The notes under the pieces are model-generated. The model did no database searches and was not told the DNA's origin. It was given only the letters and a program-made list of their open reading frames with translations. Shown here piece after piece: positions 45,935 through 62,058 of a stretch of 64,000 nt of DNA. The translations under genes were made by a program, and so were the position numbers. The stretch spans positions 21,202,700-21,266,699 of the forward strand of contig OZ037768.1 in assembly GCA_964035545.1 (NCBI GenBank). The letters run 5' to 3'. This DNA comes from Bugula neritina. Taxonomy: Eukaryota; Bryozoa; Gymnolaemata; Cheilostomatida; Bugulidae. The stretch's first letter is position 1, and every line of letters begins with the position of its first letter.

Positions 45935-48701
45935 TGTTAATAGGAAACTCCTGAGATTGGCCTGCGTTCCAAAGTATTTTTAGTTGTGTTACAGCATCTA
46001 ACATTTATAGTTACTAACATTCTTTATTCAACCAACCGAAGAGCTTGTCGTGTGGTGACCGAACGCTATAACTTAAAGGTTAGACTGTTTTTGGTTTTAC
46101 TATCGGCATAACTAACGCTTCACGACGCATCAATTTAATAATTTATAGATATCTCGAGGTACTTACCAGTGAAGAGGTAGAGGTTAATAAATCACGCCCT
46201 TATAATAAGCATGTCACGGACTAATAGCTGTGTTCGGTGAATCTTGCAACCTCGATCGGGAAATTCAATTGGGAAAAGCCAAAACGTAACTGAATTACCC
46301 AGGGGAGGACTATGAGTTTAATTTTCGCTTTATTGCGTGGCAGCCGCTGGTCATTTATTTTCCATAGCAATTATCAACAATAACCATGCAAAACTTTCAT
46401 AAATATTTTCCAATACAAGATAAGAGCTGTGATGACAGTAATTTGTCAACTTTTAGAACACATAACAGCAATTTTTCGATTGCCCAGGCCTTTTCAACAT
46501 CAGGCTTGAATTGTAAATAATAGTACATTCAAAAGGTACTTCAATAAAATGAATAGCACTGAAGTTTTCTAGGTACTCCAAGTACAGATGAATGGAGCAT
46601 AAATTATGTAATAGAAGAAAAGGAAATCTAGAACTTGCACATGGTACTGCAGGCTGTTATTATGCAAGTAAGTTTGCCCAGAAAAATAATTATAGGGTTG
46701 GGATAGGGTGAGATACAACCAACTTTGAGAAGATGTTGGTTTCAGGTAATCATTATCACACATCATTAACACAGTCAGTCTAAGCATCTGAACTAAGGTT
46801 GCAAAACAACACTACCCACCATGCCTGGGATATTGAACCCCCATGACATGGGCATTTGGAGAACTTTTAAGGCAGTGCATATCCTACAGCTAGACATCTT
46901 ATGGGAGAACATAGAGAGTTCAGATTATGTAGCTTATGATATTATGGTGTCATATCCCAGATAGACGCTTCCCAGCTAGACACTAGGCTATAGCCTTTAC
47001 TTAGCAGCTTCCCACATATTTAAATAAACTTGGATTAATTATAATTGTTATCTAGTATTCATTAAAAATAATGTCTATTATTAATGTATTACTGTTTTTG
47101 CCCCAAACAAATCCATGAAAAGTGGACTATTGTTCCAAATATTTTATATTAGCCATTATTTGTGGTAAAATAAAAAATTAGCTGCCAACTGGTAACCGGC
47201 CATGTGGGAAGCGTCTAAGTGGGAAATTTGGCTATCTGGAATGACACCGATTCACTCTGCATAATTGTTTAACTTTGCTGCATGTCTTAAGATTCATCTC
47301 TACTTTCCGATAGTCTGCTTGGATGCCAAGCTATAATTTTTGCAATTAGCAAGGGTCATCCAAAAAGAAATGACAACTCCGAACCTGTACCTTTAAGCAT
47401 CCAGGCTACTAGATGTAGGAATTAACTTCAATGACTCTTGAGATAGAGTTGCCCTCTCTTTATGTCCTCAACAGTAACACAGTTATAATACTGTGTTATG
47501 CTGGAATGTAAATCACAAGTATTAGTATGTCCTCAGCAAATGGCTATACTTTATTTAATTATGTAATCGATTAGCTGTACTAGTTTTGTTAAACATTGTT
47601 TAATTGAAGTAAGCAAGTTTTACTTATATTATACTGTTTTGCTGCGAATGGTACAAACTACAAGCAATTAACCTACCTGAAGTTATGCAAGTATATAGCA
47701 CACTTTAGTGAGTTTTCCTAATTGAAACCTATATCTATACATTCATATTTTTGAGCAGCCAATAAAAATTGTCACATCTGATTTAAATATGACAGAAGCC
47801 AAATGCAAAAGAGATTGCACTTGATTTACATATTTTAATGTAACAGATTTTATACTGGTTGGGCATAGTTTTCTTGCAGTGCATATTTCTTCTTTGCACA
47901 AATTCATGCTTTATAATTTGAAATATACTCTTTATTATCTCTGCCTCATCACTAGTGCGTTGTGTTCCTTTGCAATTGACTAGAGAAGACAAGCACAGAC
48001 AACTCTTTAGTAAGTTGTGTGGGGTTTTTTATCAGGAGAAAATAACTCCATTTAATGCCATGAATGATTAAATGCATTTGCAATAATATTTCATTCTGTG
48101 AACAAAAATAAAATATCAATATAATATGATATTATTATATATAATTATTATATAGTGCACATATGTACATAACATTATATTTGTTATATATAATAATATT
48201 ATATTGACAACAGCAATTGTCTTACAATAAGCATTATGCAACATAATATGTGCAACATAATGTGTAAAGTTTAGACATTTGAAGTAATATGTCATGTAAT
48301 GTTAAGTATAGCATGCATTGCTGAGTATCACTTTATATTGCAACATACTACAACATACATGCATACATATTATAGGTTTTGAACTTTTCAAGCACCGTAA
48401 AAATACATAGGTATACACGCATGCAACCAAAACTAGTAGTCTGTAAATATATAATATTGGAATCTAGGTCAGCTAGGATTAAACAATAACTACCGAATAA
48501 TTATAACTATGGAAATTTTAGTTCATTGTCAGCTAGTATATGTGTATAGAAGACAACTACCACAATGAATAAAATACCCTGCATAAAAAGTCTTTTTGAA
48601 AAAACAGGCGTATTGTAAAAATCCAACTTAAGGCAAATGTAATAAATAAATTCTCCATAATAAAGTAATTTTAAGGTTAGTAGTTAGCTCTTATACTAAA
48701 G
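45935..48701. other. Intergenic region
   Basis: Between the divergent DNTTIP1 (minus) and DNAJ (plus) genes. Contains the likely DNTTIP1 promoter next to 45935. No gene seen. Confidence 0.6.
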
Positions 48702-49035
48702 CAGGGGCGCCCAACTTTCTCAGACCGAGGGCCACTGAAAGGGAATATTTGGTGACGAGGACCACATTGTAAACTTCAGCTTAAGCTGAGGGGCACAGCA
48801 CCAGTACATTTTTTAAATTAATTTGTTCCAAATTCTCCTGAATAATTACACAATTAGGTCCCAACTGTTACTGCAGTCTGTATGTTTTGTATCAGGTGTA
48901 GAAAAAAGACATTTAGAAGGTGGTTTTTCACTCTAATTCATATGTGTGAAAACTAATTTTAGCTTTATGCCTTTTAGGGCCATATAAATGTAGGCTGGGG
49001 GCCACATCCGGCCGGGCGCCTGTTGGACAGACCTG
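48702..49035. mobile_element. Small non-autonomous hAT-like DNA transposon
   Basis: 334 bp with imperfect terminal inverted repeats (CAGGGGCGCCCAAC at the left; the right end reads CAGGTCTGTCCAAC in reverse complement), locally GC-rich for this region (GCCACATCCGGCCGGGCGCC). Flanked by an 8-bp duplication with one mismatch (TACTAAAG / CACTAAAG). CAGGGG termini and 8-bp duplications are typical of hAT elements. No transposase coding. Confidence 0.75.
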
Positions 49036-49976
49036 CACTAAAGTCTAAACTATTCAAACTCAGATAAAGTCTCCTAATGGGCTATAATTATTGTAAAGTA
49101 TTTGCTCACAATAATCATCTAGCCATGGTGCTGGCCTTGAAACATCAAAGCATACTACAGCTACAGTAGTGCTTAATAAAATGCTAATAAATGCACTGCC
49201 CTAATGATTACTTAGCTTATAATGAAATCGGCTCTCTTTCAGTTCATTAACTTTACTAGATTAACATAACATTAAAGGCAGATGTAAAACACCTATATTA
49301 TTGGCTTATAGAAAATATATTAGCCAATCAAAACCTTTCTCTGCATCTCACAGCCTATCAAATCAGTTCAACTATTCATGATATTCACAGATAAATAGCC
49401 ATGAGTTAACATCAGCTATTATTTAATAGATAAGAAGCGATATTACAAGACATAACATATTTCTGGAGAGTTATATGAGTCATAGCATAAGGTGAACACT
49501 ATTCTGAAATACTTTGGTTTCTTACTATAATTATATGCTTGCTACTTTTTATCGACAAGTTTCTCTAAATTTGTGTGCGAAAGCTTTTTACAAGTTGTGA
49601 AATTTAAAAAACTGTAAAAATATTCTTTTTGATTTTTTGAAACTTTTCTCCTAATTACTAAGTAGCTGAAACAATTATTATATATACAACTTAATATATT
49701 GTTTTGTAAAATATTTTATTCTTATATAACCTATTACTGAACATCTCAATTTGGTTCCTGCATTGAAGGGTATGTTTTAATTATCTACTTTTTAAAGTTG
49801 AAGCTGTAGTATTTGCATTCTATATTATTGTGAGCTAAAGCATAATTATATTTTATTCTTATATTTGATTGTATTTTAATTCAACATGGAGGCATGACAT
49901 GCGATTGGTTTTTGTTACAGAAAGTTTTAATAAACTCATTCTTCACAACTATCTATACATACAAAACTCTGCTAAG
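49036..49976. other. Intergenic region upstream of the DNAJ gene
   Basis: AT-rich; no gene seen. An in-frame ATG upstream at 49869 is present, but the conserved protein starts at 49977. Confidence 0.5.
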
Positions 49977-52900
49977 ATGAGGACCCACAGGCAAGGAAGT
50001 GAGAGTGAAGACACGGTTGACTACTACAAGCTACTAGAAGTTTCTAAAGATGCCAGTCAAATAGAGATTAAGAAATCGTAAGTTGTAGAACTTTTTAAAG
50101 CTAAATCATCAAGACTGTGAAATAATATATCCAAGTTTTAGGGCTTCAGTGGAGACAGTTATATAATATCCTTTAACAATACCACATTTTGTTTGCTGTC
50201 ATACAGCTTATATAAGTTCTAATTGACTGAGAAGCTTGTAACTTGACAGCAATCTATGCAAAATGTAGTCTCAGCTATAAATTCTATTATAATCCTATTT
50301 ATTTATGGGTACAGTGTCTGAGAGATTTCAAAACCTTACTTCTTAAATTGTATTTGTAAACTTTGGTTTGGGGACTTTCAGGAGGGCAACTCCTTTTGCT
50401 ATATACTTCTCATTCAGAACACTGGTTTTTTCTATTACTGCCCCTATTACATTACTATAGCTCAACAATCATAGCTTGGGCATGCAACTAGTTAGCTTAT
50501 AATAGTACAGCTACTAGGCACAGTATATTTATTTAGGTTGATCATTTACCCAACATCCTGCGTAAGGTGCTAGGTTGTATATCAAATATGTATTCACTAC
50601 TATGGCGACCTAATAGTTTTAGCAAGCTTCTGACAATGCTCAAAGATTAATAGGCTTGTATTGGTGTTGCAGATATAGACGGCTAGCACTGAAATATCAT
50701 CCAGATAAAAACCCTGACAACTTGGATAAAGCGGAGAAAAAGTTCAAACTAATTGCAGAAGCCTATGAAGTTTTATCTGATGGTAGGTGGAAGTATACCT
50801 TAATATGATTGGCTACTTATAGTTTCCATTGCTTTACCATGGATCTATGCTTCATTTGATAAAATGTAATAAATCTGTATTATCTTTAAAAAAATTCGTA
50901 TTTTGTAATGATTATTTGTTCTTTTATACACAAATCTCAAACATTATCTATACAATATTATTTTTAAGTTGACAGGATTGACCTAATGCTGTTGAAAGGC
51001 TTGTTCCCATGTAGTGTCTGTGGCAAAAAGGGTGGGTGCCCTGTCCCAATTAGCATTGCTCTTTTCAACTTTGTTTAACAGTATAATTGGGAATCAAACC
51101 ACAGTCTTCCAACTTGTAAATAGCCATTAAAGAGGATCTGCAATGAAATCTCAACCCAACACTTTTTATATATTCACGGATACTAAAACACATTTTCTGA
51201 CTGTATATGTAGAATCCAGAAGAAAGATGTACGATCAGTATGGTAAGAGTGGAGTAAACAGAGACGATGACTCACCAACCTACAGACGCTCTCACTACTC
51301 AGGCTTCCAGCACAAGTCACATGACCCAAGGGATATCTTCAATCAAGTGTTTGGAGACAGCTCACCTTTCATGAACTTTTGGAACTGTAAGTTACCAGTC
51401 ACTTATTCCTATATACTACTGATTTTTTTTCTATCAGTTAAGATTTTAATATATATCACTGTTTGTAAAATAAAAAATATAACTAACCTTAAAATTAGAA
51501 GCTGCGTGACCGAAATATAATATGCATATATTTTCGAGGCAAGTAACTTATTTATTATTTTGTAGTTTAGCTTTCAGCTGTAACATTTGTTTTTAATTTT
51601 TAAAATAAGTTGGTGAAAGCTCTATTACTCATGTTGTGACAGTTGTGACAAAGCCAATTTCAAGCGTTTTTCAAATATCATTTTCTGCCTTCATTTAAAA
51701 TTTGCCAAATTTGGTACCTTTTGCAAGATTTGCAATTTTTTGACATTTTAAAATTAAGCCCATGATGGTTTAATGCAACTGTCATAAGTTGAAAACTCCA
51801 TTAATAAAAGGTGTGTAATGAAGTCCCGTCTACATATAGGTAATAAGGCAGTAGAGACAGCTGACAGACATGCAACTATGCAAATGTTGTATTATGCAAC
51901 CTTGGATCACTTCCAAACCTGCTTAAGAGCTGTTGTCAGTAGATGCAGAATTAATTCAGCTTTATTTAGTTGGCCAAATATTCAATTGAGCTTACTACTG
52001 TTTTGAGGCTTTTATTAAATTAACCATAAAAATGTGACACGACATACACTACTAGCTATAAGCTGTCAACATACATTGGTAATTTCAAGCTCAATTAGTT
52101 AAATTTACAAATTATTTTGATATACAAAAGTTCTAGTTAAACGAAATTTATAATTTACCATACATTTTATATTTTCATAATCCATACTATATATAAACTT
52201 CTATAATGATCATTTTATGCTCTACTTGAGCTACTGAGTTATGCACAAACTAAAATTAATATAATATATATTATATATTGTATATTATATTTTGGTGTAT
52301 ATTCTATATTGTAAATTATGCAGTATTATATTGTATTACGTGAAACAAGACAGACGGTAATACAAGTTTTGTTTGTCTTGCATTATTGTTCAGCCAACTT
52401 CATAGCCTACCCAGGCTAAAAACAAGGTGCTCTTATAGCATATTTATTACTAAAATAATTTTAAAACAATTATTATAAGATATTAAACTAAGTTTATGTT
52501 AAGCTGCTTCAAATTATTGCTTCAGCATCACATACTGAATTGATGTACTAAAAGCAGCAGAATTGTAGTGGCTTATTATCAGCATACATGATAATTGTAT
52601 TGTGTTTTAATGTAGCCCAATTTCACAAGACTTCCTCTCATTCACGGCCAAGAAGCTTTCATGAGAACTTATTTTCTACTCTAGATGATGATTTTGACAT
52701 TCTATTCAGCACACCTAGCAGCAGGTAGGCAAAGTACTTTAATACTCTTGTCAGGAAAATTAATGAGTCTAGGTCTGCATATTATGCTAATTGGGCATTA
52801 TTAAGAAAATAACTTGAATTGTTGTTTCAGAGCGTAGCTTTGCCTAGCGATTGCTATGAGTTTATTTGCTTTACATAATATAGTTAGCTTAATAACTAAA

Positions 52901-55900
52901 AAACTAGTAATTTATTGCAATTAGTGTGAAGTATATATTGAGTAGTGAGCTCAAGAAATAAAGCAATTTACTTTTTACTAAAACTATAGGCAACAGCTAT
53001 ACTAGTTGTACTGAGGGGGTGTTCAACTAGCTAAACTCCAGTTGCCATTAGTTCTTGGCAATTTAATATTTTTAAAAGCTTGTGTTTTATATACAAGTAT
53101 ATGGTGGGAGGAGAATCAATAGATTAGGAACAAAAAAGTTCAAGCTTTTATAGAGGTAACATATCAATGCAATGTATTAAATAAAATGCATAATCTGCTT
53201 TTGCTAAAAACATCAAAAATTCAATTTAAAACTATAACAGCCATTATAAAAACAACCTTTTGAAATGATCATTCATATTCAATAAAGCCTAAAAAAACAC
53301 AGCTTTATATGATTACTATATAGCGTCATTGTAGGCAATGCAATGCACGTAGAGTGTAGACCAACGGATTATCTATAATTACAATACAAAATAAAGGAAA
53401 CTGTAATTAATAGGCTCAATTACTTCTCAACAGATAACTCTGGTTGCTACAGTTACAGCTAATAGGTTACAAAAGATAATTTACGTCAGTCTTATGATCT
53501 AGCTGATGACAAGTGGTGTCATATGAGTCAGGTGTCAGAAGACATAATAGTGACATCTAAGGTGTTCAAACAGTGAAATGGTGGATCAGGTGTGAGCATG
53601 TGCTTGATTTCTACCATAACTATGGCTTGTCTTTTTATTGAGTTTAAAAAGTAATGCATGAAAGCATATTATCTGCCTTGAGTTACTGTTTAGCCACATT
53701 TTCTAAGTCAAGTAACTCACTGTACAGAATAAGAGTTGCAGTCTTTAAGAGATGCCACAGCCAGATAGATAGCTGTATCTCTAAATCATCGGCTGTTTAC
53801 TACAGGATATGTGTTGTGTACTGATTACCTACTCTGTGTATGACTCTTTAATTACCACAATGCCAGAGTGTTGCTGACGTAGCTAGACTACTTCGTTGTA
53901 GACATGTTACTCACAGACTGTTACTAGCTTACACTTTTCTATTTTTGTATTGAATAATGCTAAAATAAATGTAAACCATGCATAATGTGGTACTGTTGTA
54001 AGTTGAACAGTCACTTATGTATGCATCTTATTACAATTCTAGTGTAGAGTAGTAAGAGCTAATGAATTCCTATATTTAGCAATGCCATCCAATGGTCTTT
54101 CTAATTAGTATTACGGAAATGTAAAGTTGTCAGCTGCAAATGACCAATGACTGTACCAAAAGTGACAATATGACGTCAACAAGAACTTAAAATAGATTAG
54201 TCACACCAGCTGGGTGATTAGTATACGCTAAGTGTGGACATCCATACAGTGGGAAGTGAAAAAGCTCCCTTGCAGGTTGCAAAATTCAGCAGGATAAACC
54301 TAATCACCCATCACCCATCATTCCATGACATAATATAATATGCCAGTATATATGCCAGTATTGTTATGTTGGATTTGTCCCTCTTTAGCTTAGAAGCAGG
54401 AAATGAGTTTTAGATATAAGGAACCTTTTAAGATAGCCAAAACATATTTCCACAATTTTGTTCACTAAACTTAAATGCTTATGAGTACTCATCAAAAGAG
54501 GAAAGCATAAAATTTTAAGAAGTAAACTTATTATATTGGTTCAATCTATAACTAATATTTAGTAACTTCATTAATATATCCTCATTCGTAAATAAAGCAA
54601 AGGATTGCCTCATTGCTGTATATAGTGATATATTTAAGAACCAAAATTTTACAAAAGAAATCTATATTTATTTTCATTATATATACAATAGATGAAATTT
54701 ATACTATCATATATAACAACATATAAATTCTAAACTACCACATATATAGCACATGAAACGTATGCTATGTTATCACACACAGCATGCAAATTTTAAGTTT
54801 AATTGACTTAGAACTATACACCGGTCAATAGATTGCACATAGTTTATTCATTACCGCACATACGGAAGTTATAAACTCAAATATATTATTAAAGTTCATA
54901 ATATAAATAATTTTGCAAACAAATAAAATTTAATTTTCAAGTTAGTGCTTTTTGGCAAATGTGTTGGTTGATGTATTTTTAAATTTTTAAATTGCATGCA
55001 CTTCAAAAAAGCTTGTATTGGTTTGTTCAGAAATAGTGAGGAAAGCCATTCAACTAGTAGTGAGAGTACAGAAGATAGTAGCAACACTTCCTCTACACAG
55101 AGTGGTGCAGGAGGTACACCATCGGCTGGAAATACAGACAATATGTTCACCTCCTTCCATGATAGGATATTCAACATGCATGCTAGGAATGTACACTCTA
55201 AACTGTGGAACTCTACTAGGTAGGGTGGGATAACTCTGCCTACAAATTATGTTAGACTGTGGTCTATATGTTTGTACCATTTTATTTCAGAAGACATCGA
55301 GGGAGCTGGAGCAGGCCCCAAACTTCTCATAACAATAGATTATATTGGAGTTGTTTGTTGAGGCCTCAACTCAGGCCTTCTCTGTGAGTTAGAACTTGTA
55401 CACATGCACGCTAGTAGCATGTTGCAGCTCCTACTAGATAAATAGCAGTATATAGCTATGAAAGCATGCTATCCTTGAATTTGGCCATGATTATAAGCAG
55501 TTTCCACTCAGTTTTATAGCTGCCACCCTTTCCAGAACCCCTGATGAAAAGGTGATTTTGAAATAACTTGCTTTGTGGCAAAGGAGCAAACTTTTTACCG
55601 AATGCATTTCCTAACATCACCAAAGGTCTTTATAGGGGATCAAACCACCAACTTTGTGTTTACTAAGCCAGTGCTCTAACCCTTGATCACACTAGGATAA
55701 AATGTTGTGCAAAAATCTGTATAAAAAACTTTTGCAGATGGGAAAAATGGCGTAACTTATTAATTAGGTTTCAGAGGCATTGTTGAGGCATCATTTATTA
55801 TTCTTTGTGCTAATTACCTAATAGGTTAACTTGTGTATATTAAACCAACACTCTCCCTGCATGTATAGAAGTGTTAGAAGCTGCATTTACAATGGGATGA

Positions 55901-57726
55901 GTCAGATATTATGGTCAGCTGCTGTTTTCTGATATCCATCTTGTGCTAATTGTCAGTTACATAATTGCTGCCAACACATTTGCCATGCATGTATATATAG
56001 TTATTATGCATGCATGCTGCCTAGCATCAGCTTGCAGTATTCTGTCTCTACTTCACCATAGTCCCATTTGTATGCTAATCTAGTATTCTCCCACAGTCCA
56101 ATAGCATATGTTAATCGAAGTCCATTGCCAACTACTTGCTTCACACTTTCATATAAGCCGAAGACATTTGCATCCAGGGTATATTTTCTGCAGGCAACTA
56201 GGCTAGGCTGTGTTTTAATCTTCATGTAATTTGTGTATGTAACAGCTTGAAGATTATGAAAATGTAGACAATTAATTAGTGGTAATTGATTGTTAATGAT
56301 TGATAGGCCATTTCCACATGATATTTAAATGAAGATATGAGTATAACTCATGCTATTAGCAACTAAAATAACTAGCAGTAAAAGCTGTATCTTGAGCAAT
56401 ATTATTCCGCATTCAATATAAAACAATTTGGTTATATCAAGCTTATATAATGTAGAATAGTAAATTGCTTTCTACTTCATGAAATTTTATCACTATAATA
56501 TATGTAATAAAATACATAAATATATATTATGAATAGAACAGATGAAGTTTACTTTATCATAGCATGTAAAAATGACACATTCAATATAATATAACTCTTT
56601 CTATGAGTGATAAAGAGTTTAGTTCTGTGCCTTTATGTTATTGATATAACGTTAACCATTTCAAAGTTGCATCTCATAGTTTCTAATCAACATTGCCACA
56701 TAATATATAATATGGTACATATAACTTCATAATACTATAGTAAACTATTCAAAATGTTTGTAGTGTATTATAGCATGTCGTATTTAAAAGTTTTTTGTCC
56801 AGTAATTGAAAATCTGATAAAAGCTCAAAATGCAACATTTATTTCCTATAAACAGCCTAACATTCTCCCAGAACCTCCATAGATATAAATAGTGTTTGTG
56901 CATGTATCATGTTTTGAACATCAAAGTAGTTATTGTGATTCACTAGTGATGAGCTATGTTATTAGGTACAAGTAATGTTTTATGGTTGCAATAAATCATT
57001 ATATTTTTTCTCTGTAAATGGTGACTAATCACAAAAACTATAAAGAATTACTTGACCTGAGGTTAATACTACATCACATGACCAAAAGGGTGACAGGTAG
57101 AACCATGTGTTGACAGGTGTGTTGACAAGTGCAACAAGTGTGATTTTTATTGCAGCATAGCACGTTGGCAAAAGTTTATTACTCTTAAGAAAGTTTGTAG
57201 ATTACTGTAATTAAGACTTCTCTATTTTTGTTGCAGTTTCGATTTTCATTCGGTCCACAACAATAGAAGGAGAAATGCAAGTAGTATGGGACACTCAGCT
57301 CATGCCCCGCAGAATATACGGTCCACTTCGATCACCACCAAGTTTGTGGATGGGAAAAAGATAGTCACAAAAAAGTAAGCATAATTGAAACTATTATTAT
57401 GATTAGACTGGGAACCTACTTGCTAGTACAATTACCTGTGACCTATCATCAAACTCAACTAAGAAATATAGGACCTAAAGCTACAAAGATAGTTCTTAGG
57501 TTCAGTGGCATGGGAGTTATGTCACCATTATCCTTAGTCATGGAGACGCTAATCTGTTGCCCGCATTGACATCCTATAAAATATTTCAATAAATATACTT
57601 TCTATTTATAAAAATTATGCAACAATTTTCAATTTTACTTGCAGAGTTACAGAAAATGGCATAGAGACCACAACCGTAGAGGAAAATGGATTCATCACGT
57701 CACAGACTGTTTCGCCAGTATGCTAA
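49977..57726 (+). CDS. DNAJB6: DNAJB6/DNAJB2-class HSP40 co-chaperone, eight exons
   Basis: Exons: 49977-50077, 50673-50782, 51213-51386, 52616-52724, 55037-55219, 55291-55383, 57237-57374, 57645-57726 (TAA), 329 residues. The J domain is in exons 1-3: [13 protein letters not shown], the HPD tripeptide in [16 protein letters not shown] and [10 protein letters not shown] Phe-containing middle part follows ([16 protein letters not shown]), then a Ser/Thr-rich stretch in exon 5 ([18 protein letters not shown]). The end ([16 protein letters not shown], then TKKVTENG) matches the C-terminal block of DNAJB6/2/7/8. These proteins pass clients to HSP70; the Ser/Thr-rich part of DNAJB6 blocks aggregation. 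Exon 6 has the same phase on both sides and could be skipped. AATAAA at 57854-57859. The choice among DNAJB2, 6, 7 and 8 is not certain. Confidence 0.88.
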
Positions 57727-59994
57727 ATTCTACCAGCCATGCCCGCTGCTGCTACTAGTTGCTATCTACTAGCTAATATATTACTACTAGCTGCAAGATA
57801 GCTATTTACTATTGTATAAGCATTGCTTGCCAACATATACAACTAATTATAATAATAAAATAATTACTAAGGCATGCAGTTTCTATAAGTAAAATGTTTC
57901 ATTTTGCTTTGTATATGAAACTAGCAACATTCTTTGCTAAATAAATTGAATTTAGAATAGCAATATTCTAATCTCCAGACTTTGAATCAAAGTTAATTGA
58001 CCTTCAACTTGAACTGTGTGTAGTTTAGCAGCAGTTTACAAGGAAATACTCAGCATTGTATGCAATCAAGTGATGATTTTATAGCTTATTTTATTATTAC
58101 TATCATAAGAGCCATAAATACTGTAAACAAGATTATATAATATATAATTACTGTAAACAAAGCTATAGACTAGAGTTTTAGTCTGTTATAATTAGTTTCC
58201 CTGTGATAATTTTTATTTATACAACATATTAAATTTTTATTTATAATATATTGTCATGACTATTTTCATATGCTCATATTGTCATATACATGTATTTATA
58301 TGGTTTAGCATTTTACATTATAATAAAATATACATTATGAAAGTTATATACCGCCATATTTTATGCTATATCTGACAGGTGTACAGTTGTAAGAGTACAA
58401 GCAATGTTACCAAAAGTTATTTAACCGTTTACCATCAGCTCAGTATACTGATTATTTAAAATTATATGAAGGCAAATTTATGCTTTTGATAGACACAATT
58501 TCTTTGCAAAAAGTTCTGCTTTAATGAATTTAAAAAATGAAGCTTAAGGAGTTCATGTAATAAGTTCAGTAAACTTCAGCTTCGTACCAAACGGTAAGCT
58601 CAATCAACTAACTAAAATGGCTTTACTTGTTTATATCTATATATGAAATTTATGAATACTATCTTGTCTATAACTGATGAAATTTTGCGGCATATATGCA
58701 AAAGCAATGCCAAACCAGTTATCTAAAAATTGGAAGATTTTTCTTTTATTTCCAATTCTTTTAAATTTATGCTTGTCATTGTAGATAGTTCCACTTTTTA
58801 GCCATTGATAGGTGTAGTTTGGCATATGACTGTATATGTTGTATTCATAATAAATGGTAGATGCCAAGTCATGCATAATACTATATTTATACATTGCAAT
58901 AACCTGCCAGTTGACCGGTTTCTCTATCAAATGATAAGGTGATGTTTTTATATTCTGATGACTAATGAAATATACGTGGTTGTTATTAAATGGAGCAAAA
59001 TTATCCAATGAGAGAACACTGCTATGAAAGCATGACTCATCCAGAGAGTAGACAATAATTATGGTCAAGACACAATTAAAAACTGTAATTTAATTTATGT
59101 ATGTTAACGATTCAACAAAATATTTCTTTATTTATTAATTTATCCTATTTTTAACTTATCATAGAAAACATTACTCCAGCTATATGAAAAAATATCAGTG
59201 ATGTACATATGGTTATATAACAATGTACTAACAAGCACTATGAATAGGTATAAAATAACGGTTGACCCACTGTGCATTATATAAAACAGCATAAAATTGC
59301 ATTGAATAGTGAATTGAAATTAATATATTAAGAGTGAATACGTATATAAATATGCATGCCTGAGAAAACCTAACTTTCTAATCAATAATATAGTATTGAA
59401 AACTATTATAAATTTATCAACAAGCATAAAATTAATTATTAATTATTTTATATTTTCCTAACTTTTAATAATTGATTTTTAATAGCATAATTTTCTAAAT
59501 TTGTAGTTTAATGTTGTTGCATGCTTTAATTTTGCACGTGCATCATAAATATATTGTAATGTAACTTATTATAATTGTTATATAATGAATAATAGGAGCT
59601 TTATGGGTATATAGCTATTCAAGAAGGAACCTAGATGATTTTCATAGTATGCACAGCCTCCATAATAAATATTCTACAATAATTGTTCGTTTGTTGAAGT
59701 CTAATTTTATCCCGCGTACTGTCCTATTAATAATATACAATACCAACAGTTTATTTATAAACACAATCTATTAATACCCATGCATCATATTAATTACAAG
59801 ACAGAGACAAGACATGACTAGCAGTTAACGACTAGAGGTTGATAACCTATGGCATTACATAAGAAGACTTCAAATATGGTAATTATGTCATGTGAATAGG
59901 AATTTATTAATACATAATATTATGTGTTTGTATAATGTGTATATGTATAATAATAGAACAGTAATCTTCTATTTATATATACACATGGCTTAGC
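57727..59994. other. Intergenic region
   Basis: AT-rich. A 143-codon minus-strand ORF at 58637-59068 has no motif I recognise and no splice context; I leave it as a chance ORF, with some doubt because of its length. Confidence 0.5.

Positions 59995-62058
<2,064 letters not shown>

Noticed and set aside
58637-59068. 143-codon minus-strand ORF in the spacer
   Set aside because: No recognised motif, no splice or promoter context, AT-rich composition. Probably chance, though its length leaves some doubt.
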